Below, piece by piece: positions 1-7,206 of a stretch of 15,301 bases of DNA. A program made the translations under genes and the position numbers. Below the pieces are notes generated by a model that was not told the DNA's origin, searched no databases, and saw only the letters and a program-made list of their open reading frames with translations. Source of the DNA: Desulfocapsa sp. (GTDB taxonomy: Bacteria; Desulfobacterota; Desulfobulbia; Desulfobulbales; Desulfocapsaceae). Positions within the stretch are counted from its first letter, which is position 1, and each line of letters opens with the position of its first letter. Location of the stretch: positions 1-15,301 of the forward strand of contig DAOWDZ010000228.1 in assembly GCA_030638765.1 (NCBI GenBank), in the 5' to 3' direction.

Positions 1-86
1 GAAACTGTACCAGTTGTCACAGCCCGCATTCCCCTGCATTTAAAACAAAGATGCCGGAGACCTACTCTCTGCCATTGGATCAATAG
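1..86 (+). CDS. 3' end of a c-type (probably multiheme) cytochrome gene, partial
   Basis: Reading from base 3, the frame gives NCTSCHSPHSPAFK and ends at a TAG at 84-86, eight bases before the next start codon. It contains a CxxCH haem-attachment motif (Cys codons at 6 and 15, His codon at 18), so this is the tail of a periplasmic c-type cytochrome whose body lies left of the window. The CxxCHSPH style is common in multihaem cytochromes. The tight spacing to the Fe-S subunit gene, followed by an NrfD-type gene, suggests a cytochrome/Fe-S/membrane-subunit operon of the NrfBCD, DsrJOP or MccACD sort. Only about 27 residues are visible, so the haem number and exact family cannot be told. An alternative is a chance CxxCH, which the operon context makes unlikely. 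Confidence 0.72.
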   Translation, partial: NCTSCHSPHSPAFKTKMPETYSLPLDQ

Positions 87-94
87 GGGCGGCC

Positions 95-1057
95 ATGGAT
101 TCCAGGAAAAAAGAAGGCCAGATGAAAACAAACGATATACTAGAAAAGAAAAGCAGTCGCAGATCTTTTATCAAAAAGCTGTCCATTGCGGCTGCCGCCG
201 GTTCCGCCGGGCTTGTTAGCGGAGGATGTGTCGGCTCCAGCGGAACGACGGAAGAGATGGGGCTGAAGTGGGAAGAGTATTTTAAGAAAAACTATCGGAT
301 GATGACCGATAAAGAAAAAGATGAAACCGTTGCCCGGCTGGAAAAACTGGCCAAACTTCAGGATGATGTGAACATACAGATGTCCAACCAGGAGCCCCAT
401 GAAAAGGTGCTGTTTGGCTATGCCTTTAACATCTCCCGCTGCAAGGGCTACATGGATTGCGTTGAGGCCTGCGTAAAAGAGAATAATCTTGATCGCAATT
501 CAAAAACTCAATATATCCGAATCTTTGAAATGGATTCCGGGCAGCAGGATCCAACGAGTGGTGATGGAAAATACCACCATGAAGTACCGGTGGAGAACAA
601 GTATTACATGGGCATTCAATGTTTTCATTGTGAAGATGCTCCCTGTATTAAGGCCTGCCCGACAAAAGCGACCTGGCGTGAGCCGGATGGTATCGTGGTT
701 GTGGATTATGACTGGTGTATCGGCTGTCGCTACTGCATGGCTGCCTGTCCCTTCTGGGGCCGCCGTTTTAACTGGGGTGAGCCTGAAATCCCCAAAGAAG
801 AAATCAATACAAAACAGCATTATCTCGGCAACCGTAAGCGGACGAAAGGGGTTATGGAAAAATGTACCTTTTGTGTGCAGAGAACCCGTCAGGGGAAACT
901 TCCCGCCTGTGCCGAGGCCTGCCCGACCGGTTCCAGGGTCTTTGGCAATCTCCTCGATCCGAACAGTGAGATTCGTTATGTCCTGAAGCATAAGAAGGTT
1001 TTTCGCTTTAAGGAGGAGTTGGGAACCGAACCCAAATTTTGGTATTTCATGGATTGA
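95..1057 (+). CDS. Tat-exported 4Fe-4S ferredoxin subunit (NrfC/DsrO/PsrB-like)
   Basis: Electron-transfer subunit expected to pass electrons between an NrfD-type membrane protein and a periplasmic cytochrome. The N-terminus carries a twin-arginine signal, RRSFIKK with Arg22-Arg23, followed by an Ala/Gly-rich hydrophobic stretch, so the folded cofactor protein is probably exported. Cysteine motifs in order: CKGYMDCVEAC (116-126); CFHCEDAPCIKACP; CIGCRYCMAACP; and CTFCVQRT...CAEACP, where the two Cys pairs lie 11 residues apart. This is the four-cluster layout of the DMSO-reductase Fe-S subunit family. In the first motif the usual second Cys is Tyr119. The start at 95 has an AGGGG ribosome site at 85-89. 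An in-frame ATG at 122, with AGAAGG just upstream, would also keep the whole Tat signal. At 320 aa it is longer than typical DmsB, because of the signal and a helical insert at about 50-100. The subunit type is certain; the named complex is not. Confidence 0.9.
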   Translation: MDSRKKEGQMKTNDILEKKSSRRSFIKKLSIAAAAGSAGLVSGGCVGSSGTTEEMGLKWEEYFKKNYRMMTDKEKDETVARLEKLAKLQDDVNIQMSNQEPHEKVLFGYAFNISRCKGYMDCVEACVKENNLDRNSKTQYIRIFEMDSGQQDPTSGDGKYHHEVPVENKYYMGIQCFHCEDAPCIKACPTKATWREPDGIVVVDYDWCIGCRYCMAACPFWGRRFNWGEPEIPKEEINTKQHYLGNRKRTKGVMEKCTFCVQRTRQGKLPACAEACPTGSRVFGNLLDPNSEIRYVLKHKKVFRFKEELGTEPKFWYFMD

Positions 1058-1191
1058 TAGCAAGAGCGGGATGGAAAGAGAATTTTTTATAAACTCGTAA
1101 AAACCTAAAACTTAGATGGCAAAGTAGATAAGCGTAGACTTCGAAAAACTTCATCTGCTTCGTTGCTGTTAATTTTAAGGAATAAATTATA
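1058..1191 (+). other. Intra-operon gap with a possible dispersed repeat remnant
   Basis: A 134-base gap separates two genes that should be co-transcribed, wider than the eight-base gap before it. It holds a stretch at about 1091-1170 with short self-complementary words: AGATG at 1113-1117 against CATCT at 1151-1155, and ACTTCGAAAAACTT. The wording (an ACTCGTAAAAA start, then AGATGGCAAAG) reminds me of palindromic intergenic repeats in sulfate-reducer genomes, but that is from memory and unverified. No terminator with a T-tract is present, so read-through into the NrfD gene is expected. The NrfD ribosome site (AAGGAA) lies at its end. Confidence 0.3.
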
Positions 1192-2415
1192 ATGAATATG
1201 AACCCAAAAAAAGGCATTGTTGCTTTTATCTCGGACTGTATGCGCTGGTCGCTGTCCGGAGGAATCGGATTCAAGCTATATATTATCGTCCTGCTTGCTC
1301 TTATAGGTGTGGGTGTATACGCCTATACAAATCAGTTCCAGCATGGTTTGGTCACCACTGGTATGAGTAATATTGTGAGCTGGGGATTGTACATCTCAAA
1401 TTTTACTTTTTTTGTCGGTGTTGCAGCCGCAGCCGTCATGCTGATCATCCCTGCCTATATTTTAAAAGATAAGGATTTGCATGAAGTCGTGATCATTGGT
1501 GAAGGTGTGGCAGTTGGTGCGTTGGTTATGTGCCTGGTCTTTATCACCGTAGATATGGGCGGACCGTTTAAGGTCTGGCATATGATACCTGGGATTGGCC
1601 TGCTTAACTGGCCTTCATCCATTTTGGCCTGGGATATGCTGGTGTTGAATGGTTACCTGGCCTTGAATACTTTGGTTCCGTTCTATATCCTCTATTGCAA
1701 TTACAACAATAAAAAACCAGTGGGCTGGAAGTATAAACCCTTTGTTTTTCTGTCCATCTTTTGGGCTGTTTCCATCCATATGACAACGGCTTTCCTGTAT
1801 CAGGGATTGCCAGCCAGGCCATTCTGGAATAATCCCCTGCTTGGGCCTCGATTTCTGGCCTCAGCCTTTGCCGCCGGCCCTGCAGTTATCATGATGGTGC
1901 TTATTGTTATTCAGCAGAAAACAAGCTACCCGATTGACAAGAATGTTTTCTTTAAATTGAAACGAATTATCGTTGTTTCCGCAATTATCAATCTGTTGAT
2001 GTTGTTCTCTGAAATTTTCAAAGAGTTTTATAACGCGACCCATCATAGCCTTTCGGCCCAATACCTGTTCTTTGGGCTTGACGGTCATGATGCACTGGTG
2101 CCATGGATCTGGACTGCTATTGGTCTTAATATTTTGGGAACCTTACTTTTTGCCTTTGATCCGACCAAGTGTAATCCTAAATATCTTATGCCGGCAGCAA
2201 TCAGTCTGTTCACCGGTATCTGGATAGAAAAAGGTTTTGGCCTTATTATTCCAGGTTTTATACCTTCACCCATGGGGGAAGTGGTGGATTATGCACCAAC
2301 CTTCAACGAGATTCTCATCACATTGGGAGTGCTGGCGATTGGGGTGCTTGTGGTGACACTGGTTATAAAACCGGCTCTTGTTATTTTGCAAAGATTTAAA
2401 GAGGCAAATTCCTGA
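1192..2415 (+). CDS. NrfD/PsrC-like quinone-interacting membrane subunit
   Basis: Integral membrane protein of 407 aa with about ten hydrophobic segments, for example residues 22-44, 62-90, 98-120, 138-165, 178-200, 214-240, 255-275, 298-320, 330-352 and 370-397. The length, segment count and position directly after a four-cluster Fe-S subunit fit the polysulfide-reductase NrfD family, which exchanges electrons between menaquinol and the Fe-S partner in complexes such as Nrf, Psr, Dsr, Qrc and Mcc. Segments such as SNIVSWGLYISN near the second helix and the WPSSILAWDM stretch resemble the usual NrfD pattern of polar and aromatic residues inside helices. The ATG follows AAGGAATAAATTATA, a reasonable ribosome site. 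No terminator is evident downstream. NrfD type is confident from topology and neighbours; substrate and direction of electron flow cannot be read from sequence. Confidence 0.87.
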   Translation: MNMNPKKGIVAFISDCMRWSLSGGIGFKLYIIVLLALIGVGVYAYTNQFQHGLVTTGMSNIVSWGLYISNFTFFVGVAAAAVMLIIPAYILKDKDLHEVVIIGEGVAVGALVMCLVFITVDMGGPFKVWHMIPGIGLLNWPSSILAWDMLVLNGYLALNTLVPFYILYCNYNNKKPVGWKYKPFVFLSIFWAVSIHMTTAFLYQGLPARPFWNNPLLGPRFLASAFAAGPAVIMMVLIVIQQKTSYPIDKNVFFKLKRIIVVSAIINLLMLFSEIFKEFYNATHHSLSAQYLFFGLDGHDALVPWIWTAIGLNILGTLLFAFDPTKCNPKYLMPAAISLFTGIWIEKGFGLIIPGFIPSPMGEVVDYAPTFNEILITLGVLAIGVLVVTLVIKPALVILQRFKEANS

Positions 2416-2427
2416 CTCTGTATTTTA

Positions 2428-2443
2428 GGGCGAACTATTTGCA
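2428..2443 (+). promoter_or_regulatory. Candidate sigma-54 (-24/-12) promoter for flagellin
   Basis: GGGCGAACTATTTGCA matches the RpoN layout: a GG doublet (2429-2430), exactly ten bases, then GC (2441-2442), with a good TTGCA -12 box and a weaker -24 box. It would start a transcript near 2454, giving a leader of about 125 nt. Flagellin genes are often RpoN- or FliA-controlled. I saw no FliA-type box (TAAAGTTT, then GCCGATAA) in the same gap. This rests on one motif match. Confidence 0.42.
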
Positions 2444-2579
2444 CTACCTTTATCAGGTACTGAATGGTGACATAATTCGAAGAGTGATTATTTTTTACTT
2501 TTATCGGTCTTCCTGTTATATAGATGAGTGTAAGTCCTGTCATTGATGAAAATGTAAAATAGGATTATGGAGGTTCCCC

Positions 2580-3392
2580 ATGGTTAGTTCAATTAACAGT
2601 AGTTTTAATGCATCTCAGCAAATCTCTAATGCTCGAAGTGGGGCTGATACTTCTGCTTCACGTTTAAGTAGTGGTCGAAGAATTAATAGCGCCAAAGATG
2701 ATGCTGCTGGATTGGCGATATCCGATGGGATGAATTCCCAGGTGAGAGGGTTAAACCAAGCCATGAGAAACACCAATGATGGCATCTCATTAGTTCAAAC
2801 CGCAGATGGCGCCCTCAGTGAGTCAACAAGTATCCTACAAAGGATGCGAGAGTTGGCAGTGCAGTCGAGCAACGGTATTTACAACGACAGCGACAGAAAA
2901 TCAATAAATGAAGAATTCTCTCAACTCCAATCAGAGCTTGATCGTATAGCGGGTGCGACATCGTTTAATGGCAGAAAAGTTCTTGACGGTAGCTTAGAGA
3001 ACGGCATGACTTTTCAAGTCGGCGCGAATGCTGGTGAATCTATCAATGTTTCGGTTGATGGAGCTACCCAGCAAAATTTAGGGACAGAGTCATTAAATGT
3101 CCTTACCCAACAAAATTCACAAGACGCGTTGGGAGCCATTGACGAGGCTCTTGAATATGTTTCAGGAGTTAGAAGTGAATTAGGATCAACCCTCAATCGT
3201 TTTGACTCGACCATATCCAATTTGGGTAATGTGTCAGAAAACATCGCTGCCTCTGAATCGAGAATTGCTGACGCAGACTATGCGAAAGAGGTTTCGAACA
3301 TGCTGAAGAATCAGATTCTCGAACAAGCCAGTATCTCAGTCCAGGCTCAGGCAAACCAGCAGGCCGGAAACATGTTGTCACTGCTACTATAG
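2580..3392 (+). CDS. fliC: Flagellin
   Basis: Filament subunit exported through the flagellar type III system and polymerised outside the cell. At 270 aa it is a short flagellin with little or no variable outer D2/D3 domain. Residues 1-140 form the conserved N-terminal D0/D1 helices ([20 protein letters not shown] near 25-45, [14 protein letters not shown] near 86-99). Residues 190-270 form the C-terminal D1/D0 part, with [12 protein letters not shown] and a Gln/Ala-rich end, [14 protein letters not shown]. The middle, about 140-190, is brief. The start is supported by TATGGAGG ending seven bases upstream. The gene stands alone, with no chaperone, cap or hook genes beside it, a candidate sigma-54 site upstream and a strong terminator downstream. 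Flagellin identity is certain; the symbol is by family only, since several paralogues may exist elsewhere. Confidence 0.97.
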   Translation: MVSSINSSFNASQQISNARSGADTSASRLSSGRRINSAKDDAAGLAISDGMNSQVRGLNQAMRNTNDGISLVQTADGALSESTSILQRMRELAVQSSNGIYNDSDRKSINEEFSQLQSELDRIAGATSFNGRKVLDGSLENGMTFQVGANAGESINVSVDGATQQNLGTESLNVLTQQNSQDALGAIDEALEYVSGVRSELGSTLNRFDSTISNLGNVSENIAASESRIADADYAKEVSNMLKNQILEQASISVQAQANQQAGNMLSLLL

Positions 3393-3440
3393 CAAGATGC
3401 TCTATGGCGGCAGGCACTGCTGACCACACCTATAATGAGG

Positions 3441-3480
3441 AAAAAGCCCACATAGTTTGTTATGTGGGCTTTTTTGTTTT
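3441..3480 (+). terminator. Rho-independent terminator after flagellin
   Basis: A perfect 13-bp stem, AAAAGCCCACATA (3442-3454) pairing with TATGTGGGCTTTT (3461-3473), closes a six-base loop (GTTTGT) and runs into a T-rich tract interrupted by one G. The A-run on the left arm means it could also work on the minus strand. Confidence 0.93.
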
Positions 3481-3598
3481 TACAGAAAACAAACTGCAAA
3501 TAGAGAATGCTAATTTATTGGTAATTTAAAAATAATTCCATTTGTCGCTTCGAGAAGAGAGCTAAGTGTGACGCTTTTCAAGCTTACGCTAAAACACT

Positions 3599-3766
3599 TC
3601 ATGCAAGTTCATCAAACATCTGCTCATAAAATTCCAGCCATTGATTAAGATGGAATTTTGCCACAGAAAGAAATAGCACAAATCCATAAATAAAGTCCTT
3701 GTTATATCGAACATTTGATGTCAATTGTGAAAAAATTGAGCATAATAGAGTGTCAATTAGTGAGCA
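3599..3766 (-). other. Start-less open frame, possible gene remnant
   Basis: The 398 bases between the flagellin terminator and the chemoreceptor contain no full gene. On the minus strand, one frame is open for 56 codons between a TAG (3767-3769) and a TGA at 3599-3601. Its translation is protein-like, with stretches such as RYNKDFIYGFVLF, AKFHLNQWLEFY and a C-terminal EQMFDELA. It has no ATG or GTG start and no ribosome site. It may be the 3' remains of a decayed gene, or chance in AT-rich DNA. A 9-bp inverted repeat (3628-3636 with 3651-3659) lies inside it. I recognise no family. Confidence 0.22.
3719..3763 (+). promoter_or_regulatory. Paired direct repeats in chemoreceptor leader
   Basis: TGTCAATTGTGA (3719-3730) recurs as TGTCAATTAGTGA (3751-3763), with starts 32 bases apart, about three helical turns. 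Such spacing is typical of operator pairs. The repeats sit about 112-156 bases upstream of the chemoreceptor start, above an AT-rich stretch (about 3817-3832, TATATTATAATAAT) that could hold a -10 box. The regulator is unknown and the similarity may be chance. Confidence 0.28.
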
Positions 3767-3874
3767 CTATTTGAAAGATATTCAAAAATATATTGGAACT
3801 CTGTGGGGCCTTTTGATATATTATAATAATATGAATGTTTATCTTATTTAGAACATAAAGAAAAAGGAGGTAGT

Positions 3875-5878
3875 ATGAATTTGAATAACATGTCTCTCCG
3901 GGTAAAATTGATCGTAGGTTTTGCCACGGTGCTCGTACTTTTAGTTGTCATCTCACTTGCGGGATTGAATGCGTTAAATAAATCCTCTCAAGGGTTTACC
4001 GAGTATCGTGAGATGGCCCGCGATTCTAATCTGGCTGGGCGCCTCCAGGCGAACATGTTGATGGTAAGGATGAACGTTAAGGATTTCATTATCACCGGCA
4101 GTGAAAAAGATAAAAACCAATACAATGAGTACTATAAAAAGATGGAAGGGTTTATAGAAATTGCTCAGAGTGAAATCAACAATCCCGAGCGTGCTGGAAA
4201 AATTGATACCGTTGATGAAGAGCGTGTCAAATATAACGAGGCATTTGCAAAAGTAATTAAGATGAGATCTCAACGTGACCATTTGGTCAATGGGACACTC
4301 AATGTCAAGGGACCATTGATGGAAAATACGCTGACGGACATCATGGTATCGGCGAAGCAGGACAATGACATGGAAGCAGCATTTGACAGTGGCCTTGCCA
4401 TGAAACATCTGCTTCTCGCCAGGGTGTACATGGCCAAGTTTCTAGATGGAAATCAACAGAGCGCCGTGGATCGGGTTCACGCTGAATTTGATAAAATGGT
4501 AAATAGCTTGAATCATCTCGATAAAAATTTAGAGAATCCAAAAAGGCGCAAGATGCTCGCATTAGTTGTTAGCACTCAAAAAATCTATTTGGAGACCTTC
4601 GATAATCTGGCGGTGATAATCTTTAGTCGCAATACCATCATTAGTGAGACTCTTGATAAAATTGGACCTAATGTCGCGTTATCCGTTGAAGATGTGAAGC
4701 TTTCCATCAAAGCTGTACAGGATGAAATAGGACCGCGTCTGCAGGCCTCAAATGAACGTGCTGTTAATACGATTTTGGCTATCAGCTTATGTGCTTTAGT
4801 AATTGGTATAGCATTAGTTTTCTTCATTACCCGTAGTGTGCTTAACCAACTTGGCGGGGATCCTTCCGAAATCGCAGATATAGCCGACAGTATCGCTCAG
4901 GGTAACCTGGCTATAGATTTTCAGCGTACTGGAAAAGCAACATCTGTTGGCGTTTACGATGATATGAAAAAAATGACCGAAAACCTGAGAAATATGTTTA
5001 CTGACATATCATCTGGTGTACAAACGCTCTCTTCTGCCTCCACCGAGCTTTCGGCAATATCCAACCAGATGTCTGCTAATTCTGAACAAACGTCTGCTAA
5101 GGCTAATAATGTTGCTACGGCGGCTGAAGAAATGAGTGCCAATATGGATTCTGTCGCAGCCGCAGCTGAAGAAACTTCCGTGAATGTTAATATGGTTGCA
5201 GCAGCAGCTGAAGAGATGAGCACAACAATTTCGGAAATAGCTTCAAACACAGAGAAAACTCAATCTATAACTGAAACAGCCGTAACGCAATCAAAGAAAG
5301 CTTCTGAACAAATTAACGAACTTGGCATTGCTGCTCAAGAAGTTGGCAAAGTAACAGAAACAATTACAGAGATCTCTGAACAGACAAATCTTCTTGCTCT
5401 CAATGCAACAATTGAAGCTGCACGGGCAGGAGATGCAGGTAAGGGGTTTGCTGTTGTTGCTAACGAAATCAAAGATCTGGCAAAGCAAACAGCAGAAGCA
5501 ACTCAGGAAATCAAGAATAAGATTACTAAGATTCAAGATGCAACTAGAAATTCTGTAGCAGAAATTACTCAGATTACAGATGTCATTAGTGAAGTGAATG
5601 AAATGGTATCTGTTGTTTCCGTAACTGTTGAAGAGCAAGCCAATGCTACAAGAGAAATAGCCGATAATGTTTCCCAGGCTTCCCAGGGTATTCAAGAGGT
5701 CAATGAGAATATAGCTCAGGCATCATCTGTAACTAAAGAAATGGCTGCTGACATTACTGAAGTTGGGCAAGCATCAAGTGAAATCAATGAGAACAGTACA
5801 CAGGTGAACGAGAGCGCTGGAGAGCTAAGTGACCTTGGTGAGAAATTATCAGGTCGCGTGGGCCAATTCAAGCTGTAA
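3875..5878 (+). CDS. Methyl-accepting chemotaxis protein, helical periplasmic domain
   Basis: Transmembrane chemoreceptor that controls CheA through CheW and so flagellar rotation. Domains of the 667 residues: TM1 about 11-31; an all-helical periplasmic domain of about 265 residues (35-298), a size and style like the HBM (helical bimodular) sensor domain rather than Cache or the shorter 4HB; TM2 about 299-320; HAMP about 321-375, beginning near [16 protein letters not shown]; then the cytoplasmic coiled coil. The hairpin tip is canonical: [20 protein letters not shown], about 499-518, followed by [14 protein letters not shown]. Near 415-450 three AAEE-type stretches repeat every 14 residues; they include likely methylation Glu residues. 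The C-terminus lacks an NWETF-type CheR tether. The ribosome site AAGGAGG (3864-3870) is strong. HBM receptors known elsewhere bind organic acids, but the ligand here is unknown. It is monocistronic, between a long leader and terminator-like hairpins. Confidence 0.95.
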   Translation: MNLNNMSLRVKLIVGFATVLVLLVVISLAGLNALNKSSQGFTEYREMARDSNLAGRLQANMLMVRMNVKDFIITGSEKDKNQYNEYYKKMEGFIEIAQSEINNPERAGKIDTVDEERVKYNEAFAKVIKMRSQRDHLVNGTLNVKGPLMENTLTDIMVSAKQDNDMEAAFDSGLAMKHLLLARVYMAKFLDGNQQSAVDRVHAEFDKMVNSLNHLDKNLENPKRRKMLALVVSTQKIYLETFDNLAVIIFSRNTIISETLDKIGPNVALSVEDVKLSIKAVQDEIGPRLQASNERAVNTILAISLCALVIGIALVFFITRSVLNQLGGDPSEIADIADSIAQGNLAIDFQRTGKATSVGVYDDMKKMTENLRNMFTDISSGVQTLSSASTELSAISNQMSANSEQTSAKANNVATAAEEMSANMDSVAAAAEETSVNVNMVAAAAEEMSTTISEIASNTEKTQSITETAVTQSKKASEQINELGIAAQEVGKVTETITEISEQTNLLALNATIEAARAGDAGKGFAVVANEIKDLAKQTAEATQEIKNKITKIQDATRNSVAEITQITDVISEVNEMVSVVSVTVEEQANATREIADNVSQASQGIQEVNENIAQASSVTKEMAADITEVGQASSEINENSTQVNESAGELSDLGEKLSGRVGQFKL

Positions 5879-5911
5879 TTTGTTTTGAATAATCTCTTTA
5901 AGGGAGACTGA

Positions 5912-5936
5912 CGTCAACAGTATTTTGACGACCATT
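5912..5936 (+). other. Small hairpin after chemoreceptor gene
   Basis: CGTCAA (5912-5917) and TTGACG (5925-5930) form a 6-bp stem with a seven-base loop, followed by ACCATTTTT. It precedes a stronger hairpin and may act with it in a tandem terminator. Confidence 0.35.
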
Positions 5937-5945
5937 TTTCAGTAT

Positions 5946-5986
5946 AGAAGCCAATCACTCATGTAGTGGTTGGCTTTTTCTTTTTC
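5946..5986 (+). terminator. Rho-independent terminator after chemoreceptor
   Basis: AGCCAATCACT (5949-5959) pairs with AGTGGTTGGCT (5965-5975), 11 bp with one G-T wobble around the loop CATGT, and is followed by TTTTCTTTTTCC. This is a standard intrinsic terminator about 70 bases past the stop codon. The stretch 5987-6140 beyond it shows no gene or RNA that I can support. Confidence 0.85.
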
Positions 5987-6140
5987 CAGATAGCCTGCCG
6001 CTTGTAGACACAGACTAGACGATCTCATTTGTACTCGCGGTATCTTCAAGTTGGTATGCCAGCCTATGGACATGGACAATATTTCATTCTTCCGAGCGTA
6101 CCCGTGGGTAAATTATTATCATATTTTGTGGTACAGAGCC

Positions 6141-6311
6141 TTACTCTTCTCCGTTGATGACTTCGCTTAAATCGTTGTTTTCGTCATCGTCTATGTCTTT
6201 GAATGTTTTGGTAACATCATCCCGGATTACTTCAGTGGCATCGTTACGTGGTGGAGCATCCCATTTGTCACTATTGTATTCTGGGGTAGGGGTGTGATAG
6301 GTTACTGTTAA
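6141..6311 (-). pseudogene. 5'-truncated remnant sharing the acidic gene's C-terminal tail
   Basis: One minus-strand frame runs 56 codons from just after a TAA (6312-6314) to a TAA at 6141-6143, with no ATG, GTG or TTG anywhere in it. The peptide is clearly protein-like and hydrophilic: it includes PTPEYNSDKWDAPPRND, then EVIRDDVTKTFKDIDDD, and ends ENNDLSEVINGEE. The last 13 residues are identical to the end of the 116-aa acidic protein at 12131-12481, and the DNA is identical over 43 bases. Upstream of that tail the two proteins are not alike. The likely reading is the 3' end of a related gene that lost its 5' part, with the promoter region of the binding-protein gene at 6351 now in its place. 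An unusual start codon or an upstream frameshift cannot be fully excluded. Confidence 0.6.
6142..6184. repeat. 43-nt perfect repeat, copy A
   Basis: These 43 bases are identical, in the same orientation, to 12132-12174. They encode (minus strand) the shared tail ENNDLSEVINGEE plus part of the stop codon. Similarity falls off on both sides, apart from another short acidic run upstream of the tail. The stop codons differ: TAA here, TAG in the other copy. Confidence 0.95.
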
Positions 6312-6350
6312 TTAAATTGATAAATTTTCAGATATAAAAAGGAGAGTAAT

Positions 6351-7094
6351 ATGAAAAAGTTTGTCATTGCAATTGTGTGTGTTCTGTTTTTCTCTTCCCC
6401 TCTCTTGGCTCAAGATACTATGAAGCTGGTTTATTATAATGATTTTGCACCTTTTTCATGGGAGGATAGTGAAAAACAGATGCACGGTATCCTTATAGAC
6501 GTGGTGAATGAGGTGATTCAGAAACAAATGGGTATTGCTGTTTCTCATCAAGGTTATCAATGGGAAAAAGCACAAGAGAAAGTACGGAACGGAGAAGCTG
6601 ATGCTTTTATTACTGTTCCGACTCAGCAGCGAAGAGAATATACCCAAATAAGTACCGAACCTTTCATTGTCGGGCCGGTTACACTCTTTACGAGTAAAGC
6701 TAATCCGAAAATTGAATTTCTGAAAAAAGTTCATAAACTATCTGATTTGAAACAGTTTAAGCTGGTAGATTATTCAGGGAATGGCTGGGCAAAAAAGAGT
6801 TTTTCAGGTTTTAATGTGGATTGGTATGACAAAGTAGATGATGTTCTTTTTCAACTGGTGAAAAGCCGGGAGGATGTTTTTGTGCATTCATCACAGGTAG
6901 CTAATTATACTATCAAAGAATTAGGTTTAAGGAATCAACTTATTGAAATTCCAATTGTTTTGGAATCGATTGATTTTAATCTCTGCATCGGAATTAACTC
7001 ACAATATATAGGAATTATCGAGAAAGTGGATAAAATACTACGTGAAATGCGTGCTGATCGGAGACTGCAAAAATTGTATGAAAAGTATAAATAG
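6351..7094 (+). CDS. Periplasmic solute-binding protein, SBP_bac_3-like
   Basis: A 247-aa exported binding protein of the amino-acid/polar-solute type (SBP_bac_3 fold). A Sec signal peptide covers residues 1-20 (MKKF, a hydrophobic core, then cleavage after PLLA). The mature start, KLVYYNDFAPFSWED followed by GILIDVVNEV, is the usual first strand and helix of the family, and NGEADAFITVPTQQRREY matches the helix-strand segment that normally ends in the ligand-contacting Arg. The end, LREMRADRRLQKLYEKY, is the usual C-terminal helix. AAAGGAGAG just upstream is a strong ribosome site. There are no ABC permease or ATPase genes beside it, so it may feed a distant transporter or a sensor, as solitary copies often do. 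There is no lipobox Cys. The ligand cannot be deduced. Confidence 0.86.
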   Translation: MKKFVIAIVCVLFFSSPLLAQDTMKLVYYNDFAPFSWEDSEKQMHGILIDVVNEVIQKQMGIAVSHQGYQWEKAQEKVRNGEADAFITVPTQQRREYTQISTEPFIVGPVTLFTSKANPKIEFLKKVHKLSDLKQFKLVDYSGNGWAKKSFSGFNVDWYDKVDDVLFQLVKSREDVFVHSSQVANYTIKELGLRNQLIEIPIVLESIDFNLCIGINSQYIGIIEKVDKILREMRADRRLQKLYEKYK

Positions 7095-7206
7095 GAAATA
7101 ACAGGGAGTTCTTCGGTGTCTGTTAAAATTGGGAAGAGAATGGTTGTATTGTCTGGATACTGCTCAACCCTATTTTCACAAAAACCATTTCTTGGTGAAC
7201 TAAAAA

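Noticed and set aside
489..986. 165-codon plus-strand frame inside the Fe-S gene
   Set aside because: Out-of-frame shadow: it is the shifted reading of the cysteine-rich coding sequence.
500..1063. 187-codon minus-strand frame
   Set aside because: Lies fully antisense to the Fe-S subunit, whose cysteine motifs establish the plus frame.
4954..5695. Long minus-strand frames within the chemoreceptor signalling domain
   Set aside because: Antisense shadows of the Ala/Glu/Thr-rich coiled coil; the plus frame contains the canonical receptor tip.
7099..7125. TAACAG...CTGTTA hairpin after the binding-protein gene as a terminator
   Set aside because: Only a 6-bp stem with a 15-base loop and no T-tract after it.
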